DNA of 46,100 nt from JAZDJP01 sp043803805. Lineage in GTDB: Bacteria > Planctomycetota > JAZDJP01. The position numbers and the translations under genes are program-made. Position 1 is the stretch's first letter; each line of letters begins with the position of its first letter. Where the stretch lies: positions 1-46,100 of the forward strand of contig JAZDJP010000020.1 of the NCBI GenBank assembly GCA_043803805.1, read 5' to 3'. The notes under the pieces were generated by a model. It had not been told where the DNA came from, ran no database searches, and worked only from the letters and a program-made list of their open reading frames with translations. This document shows, one piece after another, positions 1 to 7,361 of this stretch.

Positions 1-444
1 GACGAAGTCCGCCCGGCTCAACCCGACGCCGTTTTTCCCTTCGATGGTGAGTTGCTTCAAGTCCTCCCCGGCGCTTCCGCGTTCGAGCCATCCCGTGGTC
101 TGAAAATAGGTTCCGGGATGGGCGTAGAAGTATTCGAGGTACCGGGCGGTGCCGCCCAGGAACAACGTCATGCAATCGTGGGCCCGGGGAATCACCAGGG
201 GCGCCGACCGCGCCGCGAGTCCCGCCACGCCGTTGTTGCAGAGACCGTACCCGAGGAGAATCGCGTCGTATCCCTTCCCCCCGGTGGCGTCCACCGCGGC
301 CTGGACCCGCGCGAGCATGCCGGGGGCGCCGATGTCGTGAAGCCCCTTGGGCAGAAATTCGATGTCCGTCCGGTTGGGGGATCGCGCGGCGAGCGCGCAC
401 ATCTCCCGGTAGAAAATCTCGCAACTGATGATTTTCAAATTCAC
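1..444 (-). CDS. DUF1638 family protein, C-terminus cut by window edge
   Basis: Translating the minus strand from 444 gives an uninterrupted frame that runs off position 1, so the C-terminus is missing. The protein reads like DUF1638 proteins: an opening KIISCEIFYRE, a central YDAILLGYGLCNNG, then IPRAHDCMTLFLGG and YFYAHPGTYFQTTGW, which I recall as this family's conserved segments with paired Cys and His-Asp-Cys. DUF1638 proteins have no settled function; some occur beside corrinoid or methyltransferase genes, but no such neighbour is visible. The start is uncertain. GTG at 444 lies almost against a G-run, while TTG at 438 has that GGGGGG about seven bases upstream and gives the usual family beginning. 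It diverges from the M20 gene at 488 across about 43 bases, so both promoters share that gap. Family call fairly sure, role unknown. Confidence 0.75.
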   Translation of the reverse strand, partial: MNLKIISCEIFYREMCALAARSPNRTDIEFLPKGLHDIGAPGMLARVQAAVDATGGKGYDAILLGYGLCNNGVAGLAARSAPLVIPRAHDCMTLFLGGTARYLEYFYAHPGTYFQTTGWLERGSAGEDLKQLTIEGKNGVGLSRADFV

Positions 445-487
445 GCCCCCCAGTATAACTTGAAATCGGGGGGGGAGCAAAGGTACC

Positions 488-1657
488 ATGAACGGCATGA
501 AACCCACACCCCCCGAAATCACGGCGGCCCGGAAACTCCTTTCGGCGCTCGTCGCCATCCCCAGCGTCAATCCCCGGCGGGAAATCCCGAAGGGGCCGCC
601 GTTCGGGGAGGGGCGCCTGGCGGACCATCTCGGGCGGCTTCTCGAACGATGGGGGGGGCGGGTCGTCGTCGGGGAAATCTCTCCCGGCCGGCCCAACCTC
701 CTGGCGCGGTTCGCCGGACGCGACCGGTCCCGGACGCTTCTCCTGGAGGCCCATGCCGACACCGTTTCCATCGAGGGGATGACGGTGCCGCCGTTCCGGG
801 GCGTCGTGCGGGGCGGCCGCCTGTACGGCCGCGGGGCCTGCGACACCAAGGGACCCATGGCGGCGATTCTTCTGGGGCTTCGGGAGATTCTCACGCGGGA
901 CGGCCGTCCCCCGACGGATGTGCTGGTGGCCTCCACCTGCGACGAGGAACTCGGGGCGAACGGCGCGGTCGCCCTCATGGCCTCGGGCCTCCGGGCCGAC
1001 GCGGCCGTGGTGGGGGAGCCGACGGATCTGGACGTCATCCGCGCCCACAAGGGGGCGGTGCGCTGGCGGATCGCCGTGCGCGGCGTCGCCGCCCACAGCG
1101 CCCATCCCGAGCGCGGGGTGAACGCCATTCTCGTCATGCAGCCGGTGATCGCGGCCTTCGCGGGGCCGGTGGCGCTCCGGGCGGCCGCCCGGAGCCATCC
1201 CCTGCTCGGGGCGCCGACCGTGAACGTCGGGACCATCCGCGGGGGCGCCCAGGTCAACATGGTCCCCGACCGGTGCGAGATCGAGGCGGAGTGGCGGATG
1301 GTGCCGGGCGAGACGACGGCGGCGGTCACCGCGGACATCCGGCGGATTCTCACCCGCGAGGCGAAGGGCGTCCGCTTTTCGATCGAAATCATCCAGCACT
1401 ATCCGCCGTTCGAGGAGGATGCGGCCAGTCCCGTCGCGCGTCTGGTCATGGGCGCCTGCCGCCGGATCCTGGGCCGCGCGCGATTCGCCACGGCCCGCTG
1501 GGCGGCGAACTCGGGCGTGTTCAAACGCGCGGGCATCCCGTGCGTGCTCTTCGGCCCCGGCTCCATCCGCCAGGCCCACACGAAGGACGAATATATCGTG
1601 ATTGCCGACGTGGCGCGGGCGGCGAGGGTTTACGCGGAAATTATACGCGCATTTTGA
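488..1657 (+). CDS. M20 family metallo-deacylase/peptidase (ArgE/DapE/CPG2-like)
   Basis: A 389-residue M20 zinc hydrolase, full length for the family. Metal ligands are visible in order: LEAHADT (H89, D91), GRGACDTKGP (D119), the catalytic pair CDEE (E153/E154), VVGEPT (E177) and the C-terminal QAHTKDE (H364). Between them the dimerisation domain shows GVAAHSAHPERGVNAI and TIRGGAQVNMVPD, typical of ArgE/DapE and carboxypeptidase G2 relatives. These enzymes cleave N-acyl groups from amino acids (acetylornithine, succinyl-diaminopimelate) or C-terminal residues from small peptides; sequence alone does not decide the substrate, and no arginine or lysine pathway gene is adjacent. The start at 488 has a GGGGGAG about ten bases upstream; an in-frame ATG at 497 is possible. 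A degenerate GAGTTC repeat follows the stop. Confidence 0.88.
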   Translation: MNGMKPTPPEITAARKLLSALVAIPSVNPRREIPKGPPFGEGRLADHLGRLLERWGGRVVVGEISPGRPNLLARFAGRDRSRTLLLEAHADTVSIEGMTVPPFRGVVRGGRLYGRGACDTKGPMAAILLGLREILTRDGRPPTDVLVASTCDEELGANGAVALMASGLRADAAVVGEPTDLDVIRAHKGAVRWRIAVRGVAAHSAHPERGVNAILVMQPVIAAFAGPVALRAAARSHPLLGAPTVNVGTIRGGAQVNMVPDRCEIEAEWRMVPGETTAAVTADIRRILTREAKGVRFSIEIIQHYPPFEEDAASPVARLVMGACRRILGRARFATARWAANSGVFKRAGIPCVLFGPGSIRQAHTKDEYIVIADVARAARVYAEIIRAF

Positions 1658-1710
1658 CACCACGGAAACATGGAAGGACCACGGGGACACGGAACGGGAA
1701 TGAAGCGTTC

Positions 1711-1744
1711 AGGAGTTCGAGAGTTTAAGAGTTCAAGAGTTCGG
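1711..1744. repeat. degenerate GAGTTC-type short tandem repeat
   Basis: Loosely tandem GAGTTC/GAGTTT units about ten bases apart lie downstream of the M20 stop and reach into the 3' end of the opposing gene. The same unit recurs near 2196-2225, 12808-12848 and 13335-13389, with a GAGTCT variant at 19064-19120, always at gene ends in the GC-rich left half. Confidence 0.6.
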
Positions 1745-2194
1745 GCATTGGGAAGATTGGGGAGGTTTTGAACGTTTCTTTCCGTATTCCTTAAAAGGAT
1801 CCTTCAACCACTCGTCGAATTCGTCCGCCCATCGTCCATCCTCGCGTTTTGTCCTGAAGATACCGATCATGTCTGAGTTCTTGTCGGTTCCTCCCGGTTT
1901 CCCGTCCTTGCCGTAACTCGTAAGTGTGACCAGTCCGTTTGTGTCGATGCCGTAGAGCAACTCATGCCCCCATGCATCTTCGATCGAGTTGTCATAACCC
2001 TCGATCTCTTTCAGATCATGGAGACGGTTGGGAAGTTTGTCGTTCTCCTTTGCATGCCTCATGACTCGTCGTTTGCACATGTGCATGGCCACCGCGGTTT
2101 GTGAGGGCGGTGGAATGACATCAACAAACAACAGGGCACCCCCGATTGCGACCGTTGCGCCAATCGCCAGGGATGTTATTCCTTTCAGGTTCAT
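1733..2194 (-). CDS. membrane-anchored protein with GspG-like pseudopilin C-terminal domain
   Basis: A 153-residue protein with one hydrophobic segment near the N-terminus (about residues 5-27) and a soluble C-terminal part. Residues about 72-110 (DAWGHELLYGID, LTSYGKDGKPGGTDKNSDM) match the GspG C-terminal pattern of type II secretion major pseudopilins, DPWG...Y...SxGxDGxPGG...D, where the acidic loop binds calcium. The usual prepilin peptidase signal (basic leader, then [GA]|FTLIE) is absent, so it is probably a membrane-tethered relative rather than a processed pseudopilin. It stands alone; the nearest pilin-type gene is at 6768. GAGTTC repeats flank both ends and the last codons overlap one. 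Function not recognised beyond the domain. Confidence 0.72.
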   Translation of the reverse strand: MNLKGITSLAIGATVAIGGALLFVDVIPPPSQTAVAMHMCKRRVMRHAKENDKLPNRLHDLKEIEGYDNSIEDAWGHELLYGIDTNGLVTLTSYGKDGKPGGTDKNSDMIGIFRTKREDGRWADEFDEWLKDPFKEYGKKRSKPPQSSQCPNS

Positions 2195-2235
2195 TCATCT
2201 CGACTCGTGAACCCGTGAACTCCTGTCGAAACACA

Positions 2236-2265
2236 CGCCCCGCCGGGTGTTTCACCGGCGGGGCG
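2236..2265 (-). terminator. intrinsic terminator of the SWIB gene
   Basis: Two perfect 11-base complementary arms (2236-2246 and 2255-2265) enclose an 8-base loop, 24 bases past the SWIB stop. Read on the minus strand the hairpin is followed by the T-rich TGTGTTTC, as expected for rho-independent termination. Confidence 0.7.
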
Positions 2266-2289
2266 CGGGATGTTCTAAAGTCGGCGGAC

Positions 2290-2547
2290 TTACTTCAGGT
2301 GCTTCGAAACGAGTTTCGTCATCTCGAACATGCTCACCTGTTTCTTGCCCGCGAACACCGCCTTGAGTTTCTCGTCGGCGTTGATCATCCGCCGGTTCTT
2401 CTTGTCCTGCAGGCCGTTCTTCTTGATGTACGCCCACAGTTTCTTCACGACCTGCGTCCGGGGAAGGGCGGCCTTCCCGACAATCTCCGCCAGTTCCGCA
2501 CTCGGCGTGAGGGGCTTCATGAACGCCGCATTTGCCTTGCCTGCCAT
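2290..2547 (-). CDS. SWIB/MDM2 domain protein
   Basis: An 85-residue protein consisting almost entirely of one SWIB/MDM2 domain: MKPLTPSAELAEIVG at the N-terminus, then LPRTQVVKKLWAYIKKNGLQD, NRRMINADEKLKAVF and a final helix. Such small basic SWIB proteins occur in chlamydiae, planctomycetes and other bacteria and are thought to bind DNA or chromatin-like proteins; their bacterial role is not settled. The start at 2547 (MAGKANAAF) is preferred over a longer upstream frame because AGGAG sits about seven bases before it and homology begins immediately after. The gene is monocistronic, ending in a strong hairpin terminator at 2236-2265. The 5' region holds an AT-rich TTTATAT stretch around 2575-2582 that could belong to its promoter. 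Confidence 0.88.
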   Translation of the reverse strand: MAGKANAAFMKPLTPSAELAEIVGKAALPRTQVVKKLWAYIKKNGLQDKKNRRMINADEKLKAVFAGKKQVSMFEMTKLVSKHLK

Positions 2548-2696
2548 CGCCAACTCCTTTCTCCCCGCTTGGGGGATATAAAGATTGTGAACGCTCCTCG
2601 ATGAGAATGGGATACCACAACCGTCCCTGCGCGTCAAGGGAATTTCACGGGAATCGGCAGGAGATCCTCCCGCTTCCGGCGAATCCGGCCCGCGAC

Positions 2697-3725
2697 TCAC
2701 ATCTCGAGCCGGTGCGCGATCTCCGCCGTCATGTCCGCGAAGTCCTTCAGGAAGACGCGGAGGGAGTCCTCGGTGAGGCCCGCGGCGGCGAGCGCCCCCG
2801 TGGCGATGAGGGGCGCCGCGTCGTCCCCGGTCCGGCACATCTGGTTGGTCAGGATCATCATCGCCACGGCGCACGCGTGGGGGCCCGCGGGGGCCTTGTG
2901 GTGGCCGGTGATGACGGTGACGGTCGCCTCCGGAAGCTTCCAGGCGCGGCCGATGATTCCGCCGATGCGCTCGTGGTGGCCGTCGAAGAGCCGCGTCAGG
3001 ACGTGATCGACCGGGAGTTTGCGTTCCATCTCCCAGGAGACGTCCCGGATGATCTCGAGGACCACCACCTTCCCGATGTCGTGGAGGAGTCCCGCGACGA
3101 AGGACGCGCTCTCGTCCTCGAGGGTGAGATACATCGCCAGCCGCTGGCCGAACACGGCGCAGCCGACGGAATGTTCCCAGAGCCGCCGCGCCAGCGGAGT
3201 CACGCCCTTTCCCTGAAGGATGATCGTGTGGGCGGAGATGGTGAGCATGAGCAGTTTGAGCTGGTAAAGCCCGATGCGCACCACCGCCTGCCGGAGGTCC
3301 GTGATCTCCTTCTCCCCGCGGTAAAAGGCGGAATTGACCATCTTCAGGGTGCTTGTGGCGAGGACCTGGTCGCGGCTGATCATCCGGGTGATGTTGACCA
3401 CGTCCACCTTGGGATCGGCCAGGAAGTCCAGCACCTGGAGGGTGGCCTGCGGGAGCATGGGGAGCTCGAACGATTCGTTCTGGAGGCGATTCTCGACGAT
3501 GTGGAGCAGTTCGTTGAGCGCGGAGTCGGGCGGTTCCCCGGCCGGGGTCGGCGTCCGGAACCCCGCAACGCGGCGGAGGATGTCCGCGCCCTCCGGTTTC
3601 GGGGCCTCGGGGGCCGGTTCCGCGCCCGCGTCCGGGGCGGTCGGGGCGCGCCGGGCCGGCGCCGGGCCGGCGGATTCCTCCGGGCGGCCCCGGAACCAGC
3701 CGGCGATTTTTCCGAAAAGGCCCAT
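2697..3725 (-). CDS. HDOD domain protein
   Basis: A cytosolic protein of about 342 residues. A proline/alanine-rich low-complexity linker (roughly residues 15-65) precedes an HDOD domain covering the rest, with LPMLPQATLQVLDFLADP at its start, ISRDQVLATSTLKMVNSAFY, and the HD signature in FVAGLLHDIGKVVVLEI. HDOD proteins are catalytically impaired HD-domain relatives that act in signalling, often near chemotaxis, type IV pilus or c-di-GMP functions. The HD pair itself is retained here. Two adjacent ATGs exist; 3725 has better spacing from GGAGG than 3728. It lies 13 bases downstream of a lipoprotein gene on the same strand and is probably co-transcribed with it. Confidence 0.88.
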   Translation of the reverse strand: MGLFGKIAGWFRGRPEESAGPAPARRAPTAPDAGAEPAPEAPKPEGADILRRVAGFRTPTPAGEPPDSALNELLHIVENRLQNESFELPMLPQATLQVLDFLADPKVDVVNITRMISRDQVLATSTLKMVNSAFYRGEKEITDLRQAVVRIGLYQLKLLMLTISAHTIILQGKGVTPLARRLWEHSVGCAVFGQRLAMYLTLEDESASFVAGLLHDIGKVVVLEIIRDVSWEMERKLPVDHVLTRLFDGHHERIGGIIGRAWKLPEATVTVITGHHKAPAGPHACAVAMMILTNQMCRTGDDAAPLIATGALAAAGLTEDSLRVFLKDFADMTAEIAHRLEM

Positions 3726-3738
3726 CATCGCCCTCCCG

Positions 3739-4062
3739 TCATTTCACGAGGCGGATCTCCGCCTCCGCGTCGCCCGGGATGCTCTCCCCCCAGGGCATAC
3801 GCAGCCAGGCGCCCCGGTCGCGCGCCAGGGGAAACACCGGGGCGATGGGCAGTTCCCCCTCCCGGATGCGGTAGGTCCGATTCCCCAGAAAACGCTCGCT
3901 CCGGAGGTAATGCCAGCCGTCCTTTGAGCCCATGTAATACCAGGCCTCGCGGGTCTCGCCCCAGCCCGCGACCTTCTCCCGTTCGAGCTCCCCGCGGGTG
4001 ACCGCGTGGGCGCACCCGGAAAGAAACAGGAGCGCCGCAAGAATGAACACCCGGCACCCCAT
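3739..4062 (-). CDS. small lipoprotein, unknown function
   Basis: A 107-residue predicted lipoprotein. The chosen start (4062, MGCRVFIL) has a GGGGGGAG ribosome site four bases upstream; a longer frame to 4089 lacks one. A hydrophobic stretch ends in the lipobox LSGC, so the mature protein would start at Cys and be membrane-anchored in the periplasm. The remainder is rich in aromatic residues (AWYYMGSKDGWHYLRSERFLGNRTYRI) with no family I recognise. First gene of a two-gene unit with the HDOD protein. Confidence 0.75.
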   Translation of the reverse strand: MGCRVFILAALLFLSGCAHAVTRGELEREKVAGWGETREAWYYMGSKDGWHYLRSERFLGNRTYRIREGELPIAPVFPLARDRGAWLRMPWGESIPGDAEAEIRLVK

Positions 4063-4352
4063 GACTCTCCCCCCGGAACGGAGCGCCATTATAATCGGCC
4101 CCTCCGCCGGGTGTAGCGAAAAATCATGGACAAGCCGAAAGAGGGGGAAACGAAGTAACGTTCCTTCCCGATCCGACGAATCGTCAGGGGCCGGCGCGCG
4201 AGGACGCGCCGGTGAGTTCAGGAATAGCGTGGAAGCGGATAGGAGGTAGCGGATAGAGGGAGAAGAATAGCGTATAGCGGGTAGCGTGGAGAATAGGGAA
4301 GAAAGAATACTGAATGGTGCAAGATTATTACTTTCTATACGCTATCCGCTCA
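4063..4352. repeat. gene-free gap with degenerate GGATAG/GCGTATAG repeat
   Basis: The gap between the lipoprotein and endonuclease V genes has no convincing ORF. From about 4210 it contains loosely repeated purine-rich units (AGCGGATAG, GAATAGCGT, AGCGGGTAGCG), ending at 4335-4351 in an inverted partner CTATACGCTATCCGCT just downstream of the nfi stop. The units can pair in several registers, so this may act as an mRNA 3' structure. Confidence 0.5.
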
Positions 4353-5039
4353 TCATGACGGACGAGGGTGTTTCTGCGAGGTATGCGTTATGCCCGCCGC
4401 CGTGTGCGCCGCCCGAATGGGTTCGGGCAGACGGTATCGCGTCGCGCAGGCCAGCACCCATTTCACCGCCCGGGCGGCGTCCACGCGGTGGCCGATCGAG
4501 ACATACAGCGGCCGGACGCCGTCCCGGGTCCGGAGCACCGTTCCGATGACCTCGCGGCCATCGCGCAGGGGGACGCGCGACCCCCGGCGGATTTCCGGTT
4601 CGTCGTGCGTCCCGCACAGGCGCGTCTTGCCGACGCCGATGGCCGGCCGGTCGAGAATCACTCCGAGGTGGCAGGCGATGCCGAACCGGCGGGGATGGGC
4701 CCGCCCCTGGCCATCCACGAACAATAAATCCGGCATCACGCGGAGGCGCCGCCACGCCCGGAGAATCACCGGGATCTCCCGGAATGAAAGAAGCCCCGGC
4801 ACGTAGGGAAATTTCACAGACGTTTCCGCGGTGGCCGTTTCCGCCGGCGCAAGATCGGGAAATGACAGGACGACAATCGCCGCCCGGGCGCGGTTGTCCT
4901 TCACGGACACATCCACGCCGGCGATGGTGCGGATGACACGACCATCCCACACCGGGATCACCCGTTGGCGCAGACGCTCCTGGAGGCGGATGGCCGCGGT
5001 GGGGGAGCGGGGCCAGCGGTGGGAAATGACCACGTTCAC
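4353..5039 (-). CDS. nfi: endonuclease V
   Basis: A 228-residue deoxyinosine 3' endonuclease, normal family length. It cuts DNA (or RNA) one phosphodiester 3' of inosine, starting repair of deaminated adenine. The family's active site is intact: AGVDVSV (D43), YVPGLLSFREIP (E88, with the PYxP-type wedge strand) and VDGQGRAHPRRFG (D109, H115), followed by IGVGKTRL and the C-terminal PLYVSIGHRVD...PEPIRAAH. The start is GTG at 5039 with only a weak purine-rich site upstream. Neighbours are unrelated small envelope proteins, so no operon partner is evident. The last residues (ITHTSQKHPRPS) are a non-conserved tail. Confidence 0.95.
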   Translation of the reverse strand: MNVVISHRWPRSPTAAIRLQERLRQRVIPVWDGRVIRTIAGVDVSVKDNRARAAIVVLSFPDLAPAETATAETSVKFPYVPGLLSFREIPVILRAWRRLRVMPDLLFVDGQGRAHPRRFGIACHLGVILDRPAIGVGKTRLCGTHDEPEIRRGSRVPLRDGREVIGTVLRTRDGVRPLYVSIGHRVDAARAVKWVLACATRYRLPEPIRAAHTAAGITHTSQKHPRPS

Positions 5040-5046
5040 GGTTCTT

Positions 5047-5400
5047 CTACTCGAACATCCGGTGTGTTTCTATAACAACAAGAGGACCGGTCACGAAAAT
5101 CTCGACCATGACTTCGACAAATATGACAAGCACAATCACCAGAAAAACACCATTTATGACACGTTGCCATTTCTCGCTCTTGATCGCGAAATCCTTGACC
5201 ACCAACAGGATCACGACAACAAATGCAAGCACCCATTCCAACCGTGGATTGATGGCACAGAGGAAGTTCACCCTCCATGAGAATGACTTTTCCAACGCCG
5301 AGAATGCCGTGGTTAACTTATAAACGACATAGGCAAACTCCAACCAAAGTAAACAGGTCAGAACGGTAAGTGTGCTTAATTTCGATTGACCGATTTTCAT
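5047..5400 (-). CDS. small multi-pass membrane protein, unknown
   Basis: A 117-residue hydrophobic protein with three likely membrane segments (about residues 10-32, 53-75 and 85-107), the last two separated by the basic loop AIKSEKWQR. A longer upstream frame to 5655 exists, but its extra residues are not hydrophobic, lack signal character and overlap the divergent lipoprotein; ATG 5400 is therefore preferred, though its ribosome site is weak. No family recognised. It ends seven bases before the endonuclease V start and could be co-transcribed with it. Confidence 0.6.
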   Translation of the reverse strand: MKIGQSKLSTLTVLTCLLWLEFAYVVYKLTTAFSALEKSFSWRVNFLCAINPRLEWVLAFVVVILLVVKDFAIKSEKWQRVINGVFLVIVLVIFVEVMVEIFVTGPLVVIETHRMFE

Positions 5401-5599
5401 GATGTGAAAATCACTTGCCTGTGAGGATACCCGTCCGGCGGGGCGAACGCAACCGTCCTTCCCCTTTTCTGCTTGCGATGAACCGATTGCGAGAAAACCG
5501 CTTCCCCGAAGCCGATTGGCGAATAGGATTGAAGCAGGACCCCAAAATCCATTGCGAGTGTGGATGTGGCGGATAAAATCGAATTGCGAAGGAGATTTC

Positions 5600-6097
5600 A
5601 TGCGCATCGCATCGTTTTTCGCAATCGTTTTCTGTTTGGCGGGATGCCAGGCCACCCCTCAGACCGCATCCCAATCAACACCCCACACCACCCGCCCGTC
5701 GCCCGAAGCGCAACTCATTGAATCCACCATCCTGTGGAACGCCAAGGTTGACGCGGTGACCTGGGAGCCGATCGAACTCAAGAAAATGCTCGCCGACAAA
5801 AAGCGGTTCACGCCGGCAGGCAACTTCTACCGGTCGAACGACAACATCACGGCATTTGGCCACAAGGTCCTCTATATCGGCACGCTCGGCATTGATCTCG
5901 TATCCGGCCCGAACGTCACGCTGGAAGGCAACCCACGGTCAATCGCCGCGTTTATCGCCAAGGAACACAATATATCGTTTTCCGAAAATGACGGGGAATA
6001 TACCGCTGACATCAAGAAAAACATCAAGATGGTGGTTTCTCCTCATCCCAACCTGAAGAACACGTCCATCGTGATCGGGGCTTATCTCGGTCCGTAG
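5600..6097 (+). CDS. lipoprotein, unknown function
   Basis: A 165-residue predicted lipoprotein beginning MRIASFFAIVFCLAGC, with lipobox LAGC and a consensus GAAGGAGATTTC site directly upstream of ATG 5600. After a Thr/Pro/Ser-rich linker (about residues 18-38) comes a soluble domain with repeated short beta-like segments (VDAVTWEPIELKKML, GHKVLYIGTLGIDLVSG, SIVIGAYLG). I recognise no family. It is divergent from the small membrane protein at 5400. Confidence 0.78.
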   Translation: MRIASFFAIVFCLAGCQATPQTASQSTPHTTRPSPEAQLIESTILWNAKVDAVTWEPIELKKMLADKKRFTPAGNFYRSNDNITAFGHKVLYIGTLGIDLVSGPNVTLEGNPRSIAAFIAKEHNISFSENDGEYTADIKKNIKMVVSPHPNLKNTSIVIGAYLGP

Positions 6098-6211
6098 TTC
6101 CCCATGATTCCGTGTGGTTTCCGCTGGTTATTGGCGATTCTGCGGGAAGCGGCTCCCGGGATCCCCGTCATTCCGCTTGATTTTTCCCCCGGCCTCCCTC
6201 AAAATGACCGT

Positions 6212-6757
6212 ATGACAACCCCTTCCAAACGTCAGCCCCGCCGGCGGTTCCTGGTGGACCAGAGGCTCCAGTTCCACATGGTCTGGGTGTGGCTGGCCGG
6301 GGTGCTGTCCGTCGCGGCCGTTCTCCTTGTTCTCCTCTACAGCGGCCTGCAGACCGTCCTGGACGAGAAGACGCTGGCCCCCTACCTTTCCGAGATACGG
6401 CTCCTCTTCCGTCAGGCCGCCATCTTCATGACGGTGGTGATGCTCCTTCTCGGATTCATCCTGGTCCTCCAGTCTCATCGCGTGGCCGGCCCGGCGCACC
6501 GGCTCAGGAAAATTCTCGGTTTGATGCGGGAGGGGAATCTCAACGCGGGGGTGCATCTCCGGAAGGGCGACCACCTCCAGGACCTTGCCGCGGCCGTCGA
6601 GGCCCTGCGCCTGGGGTTGCGGAAGGACCGGGAGGACATTGCGGCGCTGGCCCGGAAGGCGGAGGCCGCCCTGCCTCCGGATGCCCCGGCCGCCGTCCGC
6701 GATCCCCTGCGGGACATCCGCCGGATGCTCGAGGAAATTCCGAAAAACCCCGCCTGA
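6212..6757 (+). CDS. two-helix membrane protein with HAMP domain
   Basis: A 181-residue inner-membrane protein: a basic N-terminus (TPSKRQPRRRFLVDQR), TM1 around residues 22-44, a short periplasmic loop of about 25 residues, TM2 around 71-91, then HRVAGPAHRLRKILGLMREGN and a following helix, a HAMP linker. No kinase, cyclase or methyl-accepting domain follows; the protein ends in an Ala/Arg-rich helix. It resembles the truncated HAMP proteins found in operons with prepilins. ATG 6212 is chosen because the basic leader and TM1 begin there, although no strong ribosome site is visible. It starts the plus-strand run continuing to 12191; the prepilin begins 10 bases after its stop. Confidence 0.72.
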   Translation: MTTPSKRQPRRRFLVDQRLQFHMVWVWLAGVLSVAAVLLVLLYSGLQTVLDEKTLAPYLSEIRLLFRQAAIFMTVVMLLLGFILVLQSHRVAGPAHRLRKILGLMREGNLNAGVHLRKGDHLQDLAAAVEALRLGLRKDREDIAALARKAEAALPPDAPAAVRDPLRDIRRMLEEIPKNPA

Positions 6758-6767
6758 TGGACGCCGG

Positions 6768-7256
6768 ATGAAGACACGCCGCGCGAACGATCGCCCCCCG
6801 ATTTCCCGCCGCGGCGGCGCGGGCGCCTTCACGCTCATCGAGGTCGTCCTCGTCGTCCTGATTATCGCCATCGTCGCGACCATCGCGATTCCGCTGCTCC
6901 TGCGGTCCCAGATCCTTTCGCGCGAGGTGGCGGCCATCAAGACGCTCCGGGTCATCGAGCAGGGGGAGGGATTGTATTACCAGGCCAACAACGCCTACGC
7001 GGACCTCGCGGCGATGGGCGCCGCCGTCCCGCCTTTCGTGGATGCCGTGCTCGCCACCGGGACGAAGGGGGGGTACCAGTTTCAGATCGGCGGGCTTCCG
7101 GCCGCCTGGCACATTTTCGGTGTCCCCGTGTCCTACAACACCACGGGTATCCGGACGTTCTATCTGGACATGACCGGCGTCGTCCGGGCGACGGACATCG
7201 GGGCGAATCCCCTTCCCGCCGCGGCGGTGGCGGCGACGTGGCCGCCGGTGAATTAA
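6768..7256 (+). CDS. type IV prepilin-like / pseudopilin protein
   Basis: A 162-residue protein with a class III prepilin signal: a basic leader of about 20 residues (KTRRANDRPPISRRGGAG), cleavage motif A|FTLIE, Glu at +5, then an unbroken hydrophobic helix. The -1 residue is Ala rather than Gly, a variant I know from PVC-type bacteria. The mature part has the pseudopilin layout: spine helix, then LLLRSQILSREVAAIKTLRVIEQGEGLYY and a small beta domain. No pilin assembly ATPase, platform protein or prepilin peptidase is in the window, so processing genes must be elsewhere. It lies between a HAMP protein and a secretin, implying a secretion or efflux role. Confidence 0.88.
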   Translation: MKTRRANDRPPISRRGGAGAFTLIEVVLVVLIIAIVATIAIPLLLRSQILSREVAAIKTLRVIEQGEGLYYQANNAYADLAAMGAAVPPFVDAVLATGTKGGYQFQIGGLPAAWHIFGVPVSYNTTGIRTFYLDMTGVVRATDIGANPLPAAAVAATWPPVN

Positions 7257-7361
7257 CACCATGCTGAAATTGTGATTTATTTGGTATCCGACACTTTTTT
7301 TGATACGTTATGTCGCGATCGGAAAACGAGGAATGACCACGGCTTATCCGGGAGGGATGCC

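Noticed and set aside
52..1728. A 558-codon plus-strand open frame
   Set aside because: It runs through the DUF1638 gene on the opposite strand and the M20 gene in another frame; composition is Arg/Gly/Pro-rich as expected from a GC-rich shadow frame.
6140..6170. Possible terminator after the lipoprotein at 5600
   Set aside because: A five-base CGGGA/TCCCG stem without an adjacent T-run is too weak.
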